64,000 nt of DNA from Karalla daura (taxonomy: Eukaryota > Chordata > Actinopteri > Chaetodontiformes > Leiognathidae), in assembly GCA_029224185.1 (NCBI GenBank), contig CM055188.1, positions 13,305,997 to 13,369,996 on the forward strand. The letters are read 5' to 3'. The position numbers and the translations under genes are program-made. Of this stretch, positions 63,627 through 64,000 are shown piece after piece (position 1 is the stretch's first letter; every line of letters begins with the position of its first letter). The notes under the pieces are model-generated. The model had not been told where the DNA came from. It worked only from the letters and a program-made list of their open reading frames with translations, and ran no database searches.

Positions 63627-64000
63627 GTAAGTTGTTCTGCTTACACACACCCAACACCGATACAACAACATTAACAACCCTGTACCTCCAGCTACGATTT
63701 GAGGAAGTTTTTGTCCCGGGGGAGCTAAGAGGCACACACTTCATAGGACCAGCCCATACATAACCTGTTGAGCTCTCGTTTCTCCGCTTCCACGCACGTT
63801 TTACATGTTGTATTTAAATATCAGAGCCTGGGTGTTGTTAGGACCGACTATGTGCATGTCTGTAGTCCCGTGTGAGAGCTGGTGGGAGAGGGGCAGTCAG
63901 GCATCCACAGCCCGCTGCTATTATCCAGAGAGGGGCCCAGAGAGGGGAGGGGAGGGGGGTACTGGTCAGTCCCTCCAGTCACTTCTGATGGGCTGATCCT
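63627..64000 (+). other. Start of intron 1 of the right-edge gene (window ends inside it)
   Basis: The intron opens with GTAAGTTG. I see no further exon or splice acceptor with a coding continuation before the window ends. The sequence is moderately GC-rich, with a G/A-rich stretch near 63890-63960. Confidence 0.5.

Noticed and set aside
63487..63744. Minus-strand open frames across the right-edge first exon
   Set aside because: Antisense shadows of the promoter and exon 1 region, without domain or splice support.

Overview
The window reads as teleost fish genomic DNA, probably from a percomorph. It is AT-leaning and intron- and intergene-dominated. Long CA/GT, TC, GATA/CTAT and CTTT microsatellites are unusually dense, and there are many decayed fish-type interspersed repeats. 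There are no operons, Shine-Dalgarno sites or bacterial-style gene packing, and nearly every open reading frame is a microsatellite read-through or an antisense shadow.

Only two genes are well supported. The first is a complete two-exon growth/differentiation factor 5 gene (gdf5, BMP/TGF-beta superfamily) on the minus strand. Exon 1 is at 42851-43616, a GT-AG intron of about 6.9 kb follows, and exon 2 is at 34939-35930. Together they give a 585-residue preproprotein with signal peptide, prodomain, an RRMRR furin-type site and a seven-cysteine mature domain nearly identical to vertebrate GDF5. The second is the start of a plus-strand gene at the right edge: a GC box, a TATATAAG box, a 5' leader and an 18-codon signal-peptide exon (63573-63626) ending at a GTAAGT donor. 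The rest of that gene lies outside the window, so its identity is uncertain (a syndecan-type protein is one possibility).

Layout. 1-34 kb is a gene-poor flank downstream of gdf5, filled with microsatellites, relict SINEs and other dispersed repeats, and several strong hairpins. 34.9-43.6 kb is gdf5, whose intron carries a hAT-type BED-finger transposase relict and SINE relicts. 43.6-44.2 kb is its CpG-rich promoter region. 44.2-63.2 kb is the intergenic space between two divergently transcribed genes. It contains a PIF/Harbinger transposase relict, a strong CTCF-like motif, an inverted repeat made of SMAD-box half sites, a CpG-rich patch with two perfect CRE palindromes, and two very long GATA/TATC arrays in opposite orientation just upstream of the right-hand promoter.

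I did not find a novel multi-gene system. The most interesting signals are structural or regulatory: the inverted GATA/TATC arrays, the paired CRE sites, several long near-perfect palindromes, and an extended proline-rich N-terminus on mature Gdf5.
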